From NCBI GenBank assembly GCA_017447815.1, contig JAFSMS010000007.1, positions 1-32,276 on the forward strand: DNA of 32,276 nt, given 5' to 3'. This document shows, one piece after another, positions 1-7,130 of the stretch. Source of the DNA: Bacteroidales bacterium. GTDB lineage: Bacteria; Bacteroidota; Bacteroidia; Bacteroidales; UBA932. Position 1 is the first letter of the stretch. Every line of letters begins with the position of its first letter. Position numbers and translations under genes: made by a program. Below the pieces are notes generated by a model that saw only the letters and a program-made list of their open reading frames with translations, ran no database searches and had not been told where the DNA came from.

Positions 1-1
1 C

Positions 2-424
2 ATCGACGCCTGGCGGCTGATGATGCACATCGAGGGCCTTCCCACGCTCACTTCCGAGATTGGAAAGAGCCAGTGGATCGATCTGACATCGGCCTTTGGT
101 ACTGCTTCGGTGAGCCTGACTTACCTGTCGGTGGAAGTTCCGGAGGCGACGGTGCAGTCCCTGGGTCTCCAGAAGATCGAGCCCACCAATACGGGCAAGT
201 ATCCCGCCGCTGTGGATGCGAACGGTTATGCCTATGTACAGTTCGGCCGTTTGTATGTGTCTCCCACCAAGGTGGGCTCCGGCAAGATCAAGATTTCGGC
301 CGTGGGCGGCGGTGACCACCTGGGCGGCGGTTCCAATCCTCCGGGAGGCATGGCGCTTGCGCAGGAGGTTTCTCTCATTGCCCGGGATGTTCCCGGCGGT
401 AACGGTACAGGAGGATGGTTATGA
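2..424 (+). CDS. C-terminal fragment of a probable secreted S8 (subtilisin-like) peptidase
   Basis: The reading frame is open from the first base of the window to a TGA at 422-424, so the gene begins upstream and only about 140 C-terminal residues are seen. The fragment is rich in Gly, Ser, Thr and Val, looks like beta-sandwich, and ends with a Gly-rich stretch, a run reading MALAQEVSLIARDV and a final GGWL. From memory, this tail resembles the C-terminal extension of Bacteroidales S8-family serine peptidases, which carry a glycine-rich GGGS..GGM segment before the same kind of strand. No catalytic Asp, His or Ser motif lies in the visible part, so the protease assignment rests on the tail alone. 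The stop overlaps the ATG of the next gene (ATGA at 421-424), which suggests translational coupling. It could instead be another secreted beta-sandwich protein. Confidence 0.5.
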   Translation: MDAWRLMMHIEGLPTLTSEIGKSQWIDLTSAFGTASVSLTYLSVEVPEATVQSLGLQKIEPTNTGKYPAAVDANGYAYVQFGRLYVSPTKVGSGKIKISAVGGGDHLGGGSNPPGGMALAQEVSLIARDVPGGNGTGGWL

Positions 425-855
425 TGAAAAAGATATTTGCTTTGGCAACCGTGCTGCTGGGCCTGGTGGCCTGTGGCGGCAACAGCAAGGATAATCCTGA
501 GACCCCGGCTTTCACCAAGGAGAACCTGGTGGGTGTCTGGGAACTTACCTCCGTGGCAACGAAGGCCACCGTGGGATCCGAGACGGTAAGCGTGTATATT
601 GACTTTGCCTCTTCCGGCAGTTTTACGCTGTACCAGAAGATCGGCCAGGGCCGATACACGAAGTTCGAAGGAACGTATTCCGTTTCCACGGAAGGGAAGT
701 TGAGCGGAAAGTATTCCGGCGGCGCTTCCTGGGGCCCTTATGAGGGGGCGATTTCCGGCTCTACGCTTACGTTGACATCGGCAAAGGGCGGAGAGGTGGA
801 TTCCTATAAGAAAGTGTCTGAAATCCCTGCTGCCGTGCTTTCCAACTTGTATTGA
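421..855 (+). CDS. Lipoprotein with a lipocalin-like domain
   Basis: This small secreted lipoprotein has 144 residues if started at ATG 421. A strong AGGAGG at 409-414 lies 6 bases before ATG 421, while the in-frame ATG at 415 abuts it and would leave no spacing, so 421 (or 424) is preferred. Residues 1-17 form a Lys-Lys plus hydrophobic signal ending in the lipobox LVAC with Cys18, followed by a GGNSKDN linker. The rest alternates short strands and has the pattern LVGVWELTSVA, with a later FEGTYSV and a GAISGSTLTLTS strand, as in lipocalin-like domains of Bacteroidetes lipoproteins. Its ligand is unknown. It overlaps the preceding gene by 4 bases and is closed by a hairpin terminator, so the two genes probably share one transcript. 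Confidence 0.7.
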   Translation: MMKKIFALATVLLGLVACGGNSKDNPETPAFTKENLVGVWELTSVATKATVGSETVSVYIDFASSGSFTLYQKIGQGRYTKFEGTYSVSTEGKLSGKYSGGASWGPYEGAISGSTLTLTSAKGGEVDSYKKVSEIPAAVLSNLY

Positions 856-878
856 AAAGCCCGTTTTTGATGGAAAAT

Positions 879-912
879 CCGCGATGACCCCGAAAAGGTT
901 GTCGCGGTTTTT
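879..912 (+). terminator. Intrinsic terminator after the lipoprotein gene
   Basis: CCGCGATGACC at 879-889 pairs with GGTTGTCGCGG at 897-907. This is an 11-bp stem with two G-U pairs and the loop CCGAAAA, followed directly by five T residues at 908-912. It lies 24 bases after the lipoprotein stop codon and overlaps the upstream part of the hflX promoter. Confidence 0.85.
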
Positions 913-931
913 CGTAAAATCCGTATCTTTG
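899..931 (+). promoter_or_regulatory. hflX promoter (Bacteroidetes type)
   Basis: TATCTTTG at 924-931 is an exact match to the Bacteroidetes -7 consensus TAnnTTTG. A TTG at 899-901 lies 22 bases upstream as a possible -33 element, slightly beyond the usual 19-21. The hflX ATG at 938 begins only 7 bases after the last base of the box, so the transcript should have almost no leader. Confidence 0.7.
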
Positions 932-937
932 CAGTCT

Positions 938-2122
938 ATGAGCGAATTTAAGACCAACAAGGCTGTCTTTGTGGGCGTCATCCTCGAGAAGTGCGGCGAG
1001 CGCAAAGTGCAGGAATACCTGGAAGAACTGCGCTTCCTGGCCGAGACGGCCGGCGCCGTGGGAGACAAGATGTTTACCCAGCGGCTGGACCGTCCCGACA
1101 AGGCGACGTATATCGGCCCGGGAAAACTGGAGGAGATCAAGGAATACTGCGTGGCCAATGAGATCGAATACGTGATTTTTGACGACGAACTCACGGGCAT
1201 GCAGCAGCGCAACATCGAGAAGGTGATTGCCTGCAGCGACGTGATCGACCGCACCAGCCTGATCCTGGAGATTTTTGCCCAGCGGGCCAAGACGTCCTAT
1301 GCCAAGATGCAGGTGGAGTTGGCGCATTATAACTACATGCTCCCCCGGCTGGCCGGCATGTGGACGCACCTGGAGCGCCAGCGCGGCGGCATGGGTACGC
1401 GCGGCGGTATGGGTGAGACCCAGATCGAGATCGACCGCCGTATCGTGAAACAGCGTATTTCCAAACTCAAGGAAGACCTGAAGAAAGTGGACAAGCAGAT
1501 GGCCACGCAAAGGGGTAATCGAGGCTCTCTCGTGCGTTTGGCCCTTGTGGGATATACCAATGTAGGGAAAAGCACTTTGATGAATCTCCTGGCCAAATCT
1601 GACGTGTTTGCCGAGAACAAACTCTTCGCTACGCTGGACACCACCGTCCGGAAGGTGGTTATCGAGAATGTGCCCTTCCTTCTTTCCGACACGGTGGGCT
1701 TTATCCGGAAACTTCCCACCCAACTCGTGGAGGCTTTCAAGAGCACGCTGGATGAGGTCCGTGAGGCCGATGTCCTGGTGCACGTCGTGGACATCTCCCA
1801 TCCGGAGTTTGAAGAGCAGATGCAGGTGGTGGAGCAAACCCTCAGGGATATCGGCGCCGCCAATAAGCCGGTCTTCGTCGTTTTCAATAAGGTGGACGCC
1901 TATTCCTACGAACCGTACGACGAATTTTCTCTCACGCCCAGGCAGCCGATTAACAGAACCCTGGATGAACTGAAGAACAGCTGGATTGCCGAAGAGAAAA
2001 CGCCTTGTATTTTTATCTCCGCGCGGGAGAAAATCGGGATAGAAAAACTGAGAAATGACCTGTATAAAATCGTTGCCGAGATTCATGCGGGCCGTTATCC
2101 TTTTAATAATTTTTTGTGGTAG
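938..2122 (+). CDS. hflX: GTPase HflX
   Basis: HflX is a ribosome-associated GTPase that in studied bacteria splits stalled or stress-damaged 70S ribosomes. The protein has 394 residues from ATG 938. The frame continues upstream to 884, but the promoter at 924-931 lies inside that extension, so 938 is chosen. The N-terminal HflX domain covers about residues 5-195, with a Gly/Arg-rich stretch QRGGMGTRGGMGE at 148-160 and a basic coiled region after it. The G domain carries GYTNVGKS (205-212, P-loop), DTVG (251-254), NKVD (317-320) and SAR (361-363). Length and motif order are normal for the family. It is a single gene between a terminator and a long T-rich gap, so it is probably monocistronic. 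Confidence 0.96.
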   Translation: MSEFKTNKAVFVGVILEKCGERKVQEYLEELRFLAETAGAVGDKMFTQRLDRPDKATYIGPGKLEEIKEYCVANEIEYVIFDDELTGMQQRNIEKVIACSDVIDRTSLILEIFAQRAKTSYAKMQVELAHYNYMLPRLAGMWTHLERQRGGMGTRGGMGETQIEIDRRIVKQRISKLKEDLKKVDKQMATQRGNRGSLVRLALVGYTNVGKSTLMNLLAKSDVFAENKLFATLDTTVRKVVIENVPFLLSDTVGFIRKLPTQLVEAFKSTLDEVREADVLVHVVDISHPEFEEQMQVVEQTLRDIGAANKPVFVVFNKVDAYSYEPYDEFSLTPRQPINRTLDELKNSWIAEEKTPCIFISAREKIGIEKLRNDLYKIVAEIHAGRYPFNNFLW

Positions 2123-2519
2123 GAAATGATTGTGTCACAGCACGTTTGCTTATTGTTTTTAACGGCTGTTCCGCCTATTGTCCTCCCTCGAGATTTTTAC
2201 ATTTTTAGTATTTTTTATCCTATGGTTTCTTCCGTTTGTCGGGGATGATTTGTTACAGGCTTAGATAAATTTTTTAATTTTGATTATTTGAGAAACGGGT
2301 AATTTTGATGGTTTTCTTCCTGATTTAGATTTATGACACTTTTTGTGTGTTAATGCCTCCGACTTAGATAATTATTTTATTTTGTATTATTCGGTTTGGT
2401 TTTTCTTTTAATTCTTCCCGGCTTCGTTTTTCTTCGCCCTTAATTTGTTTTCTCCATCTTCCCGATAACGCCTTACAATTTTTCGTTTCAATTTTTTCGA
2501 CCAAAAGAACAAATCCTCT
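2123..2519 (+). other. T-rich gene-free gap between hflX and ybeY
   Basis: No convincing gene is seen in these 397 bases; open frames on either strand look like chance. The plus strand is visibly rich in T with poly-T and AT tracts, unlike the GC-rich surroundings. It contains a 9-base direct repeat CTTAGATAA at 2260-2268 and 2363-2371, a related TTTAGATTTA at about 2325, and two TAATTTTG boxes (2275-2282 and 2300-2307) that fit the -7 consensus. No clear DnaA box (TTATCCACA) was found by eye. It probably holds the 3' end of hflX and the promoter and leader of ybeY-mnmG; a role in replication initiation is speculative. Confidence 0.6.
2249..2282 (+). promoter_or_regulatory. Candidate promoter for ybeY-mnmG
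   Basis: TTTG at 2249-2252 and TAATTTTG at 2275-2282 are separated by 22 bases, close to the Bacteroidetes arrangement TTTG-N19-21-TAnnTTTG. The start codon of ybeY is about 240 bases downstream, so the leader would be long. A second TAATTTTG at 2300-2307 lacks a well-placed upstream element. In such AT-rich DNA chance matches are likely. Confidence 0.35.
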
Positions 2520-2939
2520 ATGGTTTCCTTTTTTACCGAAGACGTCCGTTTCCCTTTCAGGCAAAAGCGTTTTACTTCCAAGTGGCTGAAATTTGTCGCC
2601 CAGCATGAGGGGCGCAAACTTGGTGACATTTCCGTCATTTTTTGCTCGGACCCGTACATTTTGGACGTCAACAAGAAATATCTTCAGCACGACTACTATA
2701 CCGACATTATCACTTTTGATTACTGCGAGGGGGATGTTCTTTCCGGCGATCTGTTTATCAGTGTGGATTCGGTCCGGGAGAACGCCTCTTTTTATGGGAC
2801 CGATTTCGAAAACGAACTCAATCGCGTTATCGTGCATGGCGTCTTGCACCTGATCGGTTATGACGACCACACGGAGGAGGATATTGCCGTAATGCGTTCC
2901 AAAGAGGACTTTTACCTCTCACATCGTGCCGATATATGA
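2520..2939 (+). CDS. ybeY: Endoribonuclease YbeY (rRNA maturation factor)
   Basis: YbeY is a zinc-dependent single-strand endoribonuclease involved in 16S rRNA 3'-end maturation and ribosome quality control. This 139-residue protein has the family signature near its C-terminus, [16 protein letters not shown] at residues 106-121. His106 and His110 are two metal ligands. In the usual H-x3-H-x5-H motif the third ligand falls at residue 116, which is Asp here, with His at 117. A Cys near residue 42 and the segment [19 protein letters not shown] (62-80) also fit the family. It starts after the T-rich gap, and its stop overlaps the mnmG start (ATGA at 2936-2939), so the two are co-translated. Codons in ybeY and mnmG are noticeably richer in T than in the later genes. 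Confidence 0.94.
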   Translation: MVSFFTEDVRFPFRQKRFTSKWLKFVAQHEGRKLGDISVIFCSDPYILDVNKKYLQHDYYTDIITFDYCEGDVLSGDLFISVDSVRENASFYGTDFENELNRVIVHGVLHLIGYDDHTEEDIAVMRSKEDFYLSHRADI

Positions 2940-4807
2940 ATCAGCAGTTTGATATCATTGTTATTGGGGGTGGCCACGCCGGCTGTGAGGCGGCGATGGC
3001 AGCCGCCAACATGGGTTCTTCTGTCCTTTTGTTGTCTCCCGACCTGAACGGCCTTGCCAAAATGAGCTGCAATCCGGCTGTTGGCGGAATTGCTAAAGGC
3101 CAGATTGTCAGGGAGATAGATGCTCTGGGCGGCTATACCGGCCTGGTGACCGATGCGTCCACCTTGCAATTCCGGATGCTCAATCGTTCCAAGGGTCCCG
3201 CCATGTGGAGCCCCAGGGCCCAGTGCGACAAACAGAAGTTTTCGGCCACCTGGTTGAATTTCCTTCTAAGTAACAGAAAATTAAGTATTTACGCCGATTT
3301 TGCCGCGAATTTCCTCTTTGAGAATCAAAAAATTACGGGCGTTTGTACAGTTACAGGGGCAATTTTCAAGGCTAAAGCCGTTATTTTGACCGCCGGAACC
3401 TTCCTCAACGGGAAAATGTACATCGGCCAGCACTCTTTCGAAGGTGGCCGAATCGGAGAGAAAGCCTCTTACGGAATCTCGGACGAGCTCCGCTCCTTTG
3501 GGATTCCGGTCGCCCGGATGAAGACCGGGACCCCTCCCCGCATCGATTTCCGTTCGGTAGATGTCTCTCGTTTGCAAAAGCAGCCCGGGGACCCTTCTCC
3601 GGAGCGCTTCTCCTTCCTGGATGTTCCCTCGGCTGTTCAGGCCGACGTCCCTCAGATGGACTGCTACCTTTTGCACACCAATGAGAAGGTTCATTCCATT
3701 TTGCGCAGTGGATTCGACCGTTCTCCTCTTTTTACCGGCATGATTCACGGGAAGGGTCCCCGCTACTGTCCCAGTATTGAAGACAAACTCAGGACTTTTG
3801 CCGACAAGGATTCGCACCAGCTTTTCCTGGAGCCGGAAGGCCGTCATTCCCCGGAATACTACCTTCAGGGATTCTCTTCTTCCCTTCCCCTGGAGGTGCA
3901 ATTGGAGGCACTGCACGCGATCGAAGGACTCGAAAACGCCGTCGTTTTCAAGCCGGCTTACGCCGTTGAATACGATTATTTTGACCCGCAGTATCTGCAC
4001 TTTTCCCTTCGCTCCAAACTGGTTGATAACCTCTTTCTGGCCGGTCAGGTCAATGGTACCACCGGATATGAAGAAGCGGCCGCCCAGGGCCTTGTGGCCG
4101 GGATTAATGCCCATTTGTTTTTGGCCGAAAAAGAACCCTTCGTCCTTCGTCGTGACCAGGCTTACATCGGCGTCCTGATCGATGATCTGATTAATAAAGG
4201 TGTTGATGAACCCTATCGGATGTTCACCTCCAGGGCCGAATTCCGAATCCTCCTTCGTCAGGACAATGCCGACTTCCGTCTTACCTCCCTCTCTTATGAA
4301 ATGGGCCTTGCTTCCCGCGAGCGTTATGATACAGTTATGCGCAAACAAGAGGCTGTTGAAGCGCTTTCCGCCTTCTGTGCAGACACCAAAGTCAAGGCTG
4401 CTTGGGTGAATGATTATCTCTCTTCCGTGGATTCTATGCCTCTTTCTGAATCCAAACACCTTTCTGATTTGGTGGCTCGTCCGGAGGTTTCCCTTGGGGA
4501 ACTGCTCCATTTTGTTCCACGTGGAACAAAAACGTGTGCTTTTTCTCAGGAAGAAGTAACCGCCGTTGAGATTGCCATCAAATATGCCGGTTATATTGAG
4601 CGGGAGAAGTTACAGGCCCAGAAGAATGAACGGCTGGAGTATATCAGAATTCCTTCCGACTTCGATTTTGATTCGTTGCAGAGCCTTTCGATAGAATGTC
4701 GGCAGAAACTGAAAAGATATAAGCCCGAGACAATCGCTCAGGCTTCCCGTATTTCCGGCGTTTCTCCGGCAGATATTTCCGTTTTGCTGGTCTATTTCGG
4801 CCGATAG
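2936..4807 (+). CDS. mnmG: tRNA uridine-5-carboxymethylaminomethyl modification enzyme MnmG
   Basis: MnmG (GidA) works with the GTPase MnmE to install the carboxymethylaminomethyl group on the wobble uridine of certain tRNAs, using FAD, NADH and methylene-tetrahydrofolate. The protein has 623 residues, the normal length. The Rossmann FAD-binding motif [10 protein letters not shown] is at residues 11-20, followed by the family segments [25 protein letters not shown] and KTGTPPRID. The helical C-terminal domain ends with [18 protein letters not shown]. The start overlaps the ybeY stop by 4 bases. Residues FVPRGTK (526-532) are encoded by a perfect parS-like palindrome at 4510-4531. The gene converges on ruvA with only 21 bases between the stops. 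In many bacteria gidA is close to the replication origin; the parS-like sites are consistent with that but do not prove it. Confidence 0.97.
   Translation: MNQQFDIIVIGGGHAGCEAAMAAANMGSSVLLLSPDLNGLAKMSCNPAVGGIAKGQIVREIDALGGYTGLVTDASTLQFRMLNRSKGPAMWSPRAQCDKQKFSATWLNFLLSNRKLSIYADFAANFLFENQKITGVCTVTGAIFKAKAVILTAGTFLNGKMYIGQHSFEGGRIGEKASYGISDELRSFGIPVARMKTGTPPRIDFRSVDVSRLQKQPGDPSPERFSFLDVPSAVQADVPQMDCYLLHTNEKVHSILRSGFDRSPLFTGMIHGKGPRYCPSIEDKLRTFADKDSHQLFLEPEGRHSPEYYLQGFSSSLPLEVQLEALHAIEGLENAVVFKPAYAVEYDYFDPQYLHFSLRSKLVDNLFLAGQVNGTTGYEEAAAQGLVAGINAHLFLAEKEPFVLRRDQAYIGVLIDDLINKGVDEPYRMFTSRAEFRILLRQDNADFRLTSLSYEMGLASRERYDTVMRKQEAVEALSAFCADTKVKAAWVNDYLSSVDSMPLSESKHLSDLVARPEVSLGELLHFVPRGTKTCAFSQEEVTAVEIAIKYAGYIEREKLQAQKNERLEYIRIPSDFDFDSLQSLSIECRQKLKRYKPETIAQASRISGVSPADISVLLVYFGR
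4510..4531. promoter_or_regulatory. parS-like centromere site inside mnmG
   Basis: The 16-base core TGTTCCACGTGGAACA at 4513-4528 is a perfect palindrome and matches the ParB-binding consensus TGTTNCACGTGNAACA at every fixed base. The symmetry extends to 22 bp (4510-4531), with flanking T and A residues. It lies within codons 526-532 of mnmG. ParB/Spo0J proteins load at such sites, usually close to the chromosome origin. No parA or parB gene is in the window. Confidence 0.85.
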
Positions 4808-4810
4808 CGG

Positions 4811-4826
4811 GGTTCTACGTGGAACG
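4811..4826. promoter_or_regulatory. Degenerate parS-like site between mnmG and ruvA
   Basis: GGTTCTACGTGGAACG matches the 16-base parS core at 13 positions, and 13 of 14 in the inner GTTCCACGTGGAAC. It fills most of the 21-base gap between the convergent mnmG and ruvA stop codons, and its centre is 298 bases from the perfect site in mnmG. It may be a weaker ParB site. Confidence 0.6.
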
Positions 4827-4828
4827 GA

Positions 4829-5416
4829 CTACAGGCGCTTCAGAGCGGCCTTGATGAGATCTTCTACACGGGCGTTGGGGTTTTCTTTCAAGATGGCCGG
4901 CATCACCTTCCCGATATTCGCCTTGGAGAATCCCAGCATGGTAAGTGCTGTGGTGGCTTCGTCCACCAGGGCGGAATTGTCCGTTTTGAAGAGCGCGGAG
5001 CTCTCGGCCCCCTCTCCTTTCACGATCTTGTCTTTGAGTTCCAAAACAAGCCGCTGGGCACTTTTAAGGCCGATTCCTTTCACGCTTTTGATGCGGTTCA
5101 CGTCCTCGGCCAGGATGGCTTGGCGGATTTCTTCGGAGGAGAGCGTGGACAGCATCATCCGGGCCGACGCCACGCCGATTCCGGACACGCCGATAAGCAG
5201 CCGGAAGAGTTCACGCTCGTCTTTGGTGGCGAAGCCGTAGAAGAGTTCTTCGTCCTCCCGGATGTAGTGATGGATGTAGGCGACCACCTGGGTTTGCAAC
5301 TGGAAGGCTTCGTACGTTTGAAGAGAAATGAGAATGCTGTACCCGATTCCGTGGTTCTCCAGAATAAGTTCCGTGGGGGTCAGTTCGATGATTTGTCCTT
5401 TAATATAGTCTATCAT
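4829..5416 (-). CDS. ruvA: Holliday junction branch-migration protein RuvA
   Basis: RuvA binds four-way DNA junctions as a tetramer and recruits the RuvB helicase motor during recombination and fork repair. The protein has 195 residues and starts with the typical MIDYIKG. The N-terminal OB-fold covers about residues 1-62. Two helix-hairpin-helix motifs are visible as LIGVSGIGVASARMML and IKSVKGIGLKSAQRLVLELK. The small C-terminal RuvB-binding domain (about 146-195) follows a flexible linker and contains EATTALTMLGFSKANI. It is the only minus-strand gene in this region; ruvB is not adjacent in the window. Its promoter is probably the minus-strand TAAATTTG at 5461-5468, which puts an interspersed repeat (5426-5451) in its leader. 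Confidence 0.97.
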   Translation of the reverse strand: MIDYIKGQIIELTPTELILENHGIGYSILISLQTYEAFQLQTQVVAYIHHYIREDEELFYGFATKDERELFRLLIGVSGIGVASARMMLSTLSSEEIRQAILAEDVNRIKSVKGIGLKSAQRLVLELKDKIVKGEGAESSALFKTDNSALVDEATTALTMLGFSKANIGKVMPAILKENPNARVEDLIKAALKRL

Positions 5417-5425
5417 GACAGAAAT

Positions 5426-5451
5426 GATTCTTCGCTTCGCTCAGAGTGACA
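5426..5451 (-). repeat. 26-bp interspersed repeat, copy in the ruvA leader
   Basis: On the minus strand this reads TGTCACTCTGAGCG followed by AAGCGAAGAATC. It differs at three positions from the copy at 8027-8052. It lies between the ruvA start codon and its candidate promoter and is in the same sense as ruvA transcription. Related sequences recur in intergenic regions of various bacterial genomes, as far as I remember. Confidence 0.75.
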
Positions 5452-5460
5452 ATTATTGGA

Positions 5461-5478
5461 CAAATTTATGTAAATTTG
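5461..5478. promoter_or_regulatory. Back-to-back divergent promoters for ruvA and sufS
   Basis: CAAATTTATGTAAATTTG contains a minus-strand TAAATTTG (5461-5468, towards ruvA) and a plus-strand TAAATTTG (5471-5478, towards sufS) separated by two bases. Both match the -7 consensus TAnnTTTG, and the whole is palindromic except for the central TG. No good -33 element was found for either, and each box would lie in the other's spacer region. Confidence 0.6.
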
Positions 5479-5496
5479 CAGACTTATCCAACGCTC

Positions 5497-6714
5497 ATGA
5501 CCGATCAGATTCGCAATCAGTTTCCAGCCCTTTCCGGTACGGTGTACGGGAAGCCTCTGGTGTACCTGGACAACGCGGCCACCTCGCAGCGGCCCCGTTC
5601 CGTCATGGATTGCTGGTCGTCGCTGGTGAGCGGAGCCAATGCCAATATTCACCGGGCCGTTCACCACTTGGCCGGCTTGGCAACGGATGCCTACGAGGAC
5701 ACTCGGCGTGCGGTTCAGGCTTTTCTGAACGCCTCCGCCCCTGAAGAAATCGTCTTCACGTCCGGGGCCACCGCCGCCGTCAATCTGGTCGCGTTTTCCT
5801 TTGGGGAGGCTTTCGTCAAAGAAGGAGACGAAGTGCTTGTGACGGTGGCCGAACACCACTCCGACATTGTCCCCTGGCAACTCCTGTGCGAACGGAAAAA
5901 GGCCCTGTTGAAAGTTCTTGACATTCGCGAAAATGGCACCCTTGCGGTGGAGCAGTTGGAAAATCTTCTTTCTGAGCGCACCAAAATTGTGGCTATTGCG
6001 CACATTTCCAATGTGTTAGGCCTTGTAAATCCGGTGCAGGAAATCGTCTCGCTTTGTCACGGGAAGGGCATTCCGGTGCTGGTGGACGGCGCGCAGGGCA
6101 TCGTTCACGAGCGCGTGGATGTCCAGGCCCTGGATTGCGACTTTTATGTGTTCTCCGGTCACAAACTTTATGCGGCAACCGGCACGGGCGTCCTTTACGG
6201 GAAGCGCCGATGGCTGGAGGCGATGCCCCCTTATATGGGCGGCGGGGAGATGATCGAACACGTCTCCTTTGAAAAGACCACCTTCGCTCCCCTTCCGGAA
6301 AAGTTTGAAGCCGGCACCCAGAACTTCAACGCCGTTCCTACGCTTGTGCCCGCCATGGTGTTTGCCAAGGCCTGCCGGGAAGACAGTTCCCTGCAAAAGG
6401 AGCAGCGTGCCATTTTGGAGTATGTTTATGAGCAAATAACTCAAAATGAGTTAATTACCTTATACGGAACGCCCATTGAATCCAAGATTCCCCTCTTCTC
6501 CTTTGCGGTCAGGGGCGCCCACCACGAGGATTTGGCCCTCATTCTGGACAAGATGGGAATCGCCGTCCGTTCTGGGCAGATGTGCGCCGAACCCCTCATG
6601 GACCGGCTGGGCGTAACGGGGCTTCTCCGGGCATCCTTTGCCCCTTATAATACGATGGAGGAGGCCGAATATTTTATCAAGAGCCTGAACAAGGCCGTTC
6701 ACATGCTGGTATAA
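5497..6714 (+). CDS. sufS: Cysteine desulfurase SufS
   Basis: SufS is a PLP enzyme that takes sulfur from cysteine as a persulfide for iron-sulfur cluster assembly. The start at ATG 5497 is chosen because the upstream frame to 5446 runs through the promoter at 5471-5478; it gives 405 residues, normal for the family. Visible landmarks are YLDNAATSQRP near the N-terminus, AEHHSDIVPWQ, the cofactor Asp in VDGAQG, and the PLP-binding Lys223 in FSGHKLY. The catalytic loop is RSGQMCAEP with Cys363; many relatives have RTGHHCAQP, so the residue before Cys is Met rather than His here. The sufE ATG follows 2 bases after the stop, forming an operon with sufE, a DUF59 gene and folK. Confidence 0.94.
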   Translation: MTDQIRNQFPALSGTVYGKPLVYLDNAATSQRPRSVMDCWSSLVSGANANIHRAVHHLAGLATDAYEDTRRAVQAFLNASAPEEIVFTSGATAAVNLVAFSFGEAFVKEGDEVLVTVAEHHSDIVPWQLLCERKKALLKVLDIRENGTLAVEQLENLLSERTKIVAIAHISNVLGLVNPVQEIVSLCHGKGIPVLVDGAQGIVHERVDVQALDCDFYVFSGHKLYAATGTGVLYGKRRWLEAMPPYMGGGEMIEHVSFEKTTFAPLPEKFEAGTQNFNAVPTLVPAMVFAKACREDSSLQKEQRAILEYVYEQITQNELITLYGTPIESKIPLFSFAVRGAHHEDLALILDKMGIAVRSGQMCAEPLMDRLGVTGLLRASFAPYNTMEEAEYFIKSLNKAVHMLV

Positions 6715-6716
6715 AG

Positions 6717-7130
6717 ATGACACTGGAAGAAAAAAAGCAGGAAATCATCGAAGAATTTTCGCTGTACGACGAGTGGCTGGACAAGTACGAGTACCTGATC
6801 GAACTCGGCAAGAACCTGGAGCCGTTCCCGGAAGACAAAAAAACCGAAGACCGCCTCATAAAAGGCTGTCAGTCACGCGTTTGGCTGGATAGCGAACTGC
6901 GCGACGGCCGCCTTTGGTTCCAGGCCGACAGCGACGCCATCATCACCAAGGGCATCATCTCGCTCCTGATCAGCGTTTACTCCGGCCGTACGGCCGCTGA
7001 AATATCGGCCGACGACTTCGGTTTCGTGCGGGAAATCGGCCTCAAGGACAACCTGTCCCCCACCCGGGCGAACGGCCTGGTGTCCATGATTGACAGAATC
7101 AAGGAGATTGCAGCATCTTATGGAAGATAA
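6717..7130 (+). CDS. sufE: Sulfur acceptor protein SufE
   Basis: SufE receives the persulfide sulfur from SufS and passes it to the SufBCD scaffold, stimulating the desulfurase. The protein has 137 residues and covers the complete SufE fold. The key motif is LIKGCQSRVWLD with the sulfur-accepting Cys51. The region before it, YDEWLDKYEYLIELGKNLEP, is the usual N-terminal helix pair. It lies 2 bases after sufS and its end overlaps the start of the DUF59 gene by 11 bases, so all three are probably translated from one mRNA. sufB, sufC and sufD are not in the window. Confidence 0.95.
   Translation: MTLEEKKQEIIEEFSLYDEWLDKYEYLIELGKNLEPFPEDKKTEDRLIKGCQSRVWLDSELRDGRLWFQADSDAIITKGIISLLISVYSGRTAAEISADDFGFVREIGLKDNLSPTRANGLVSMIDRIKEIAASYGR

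Noticed and set aside
2364-2870. Minus-strand open frame across the T-rich gap and ybeY
   Set aside because: It overlaps a ybeY gene with an intact signature, and its translation has no recognisable motif.
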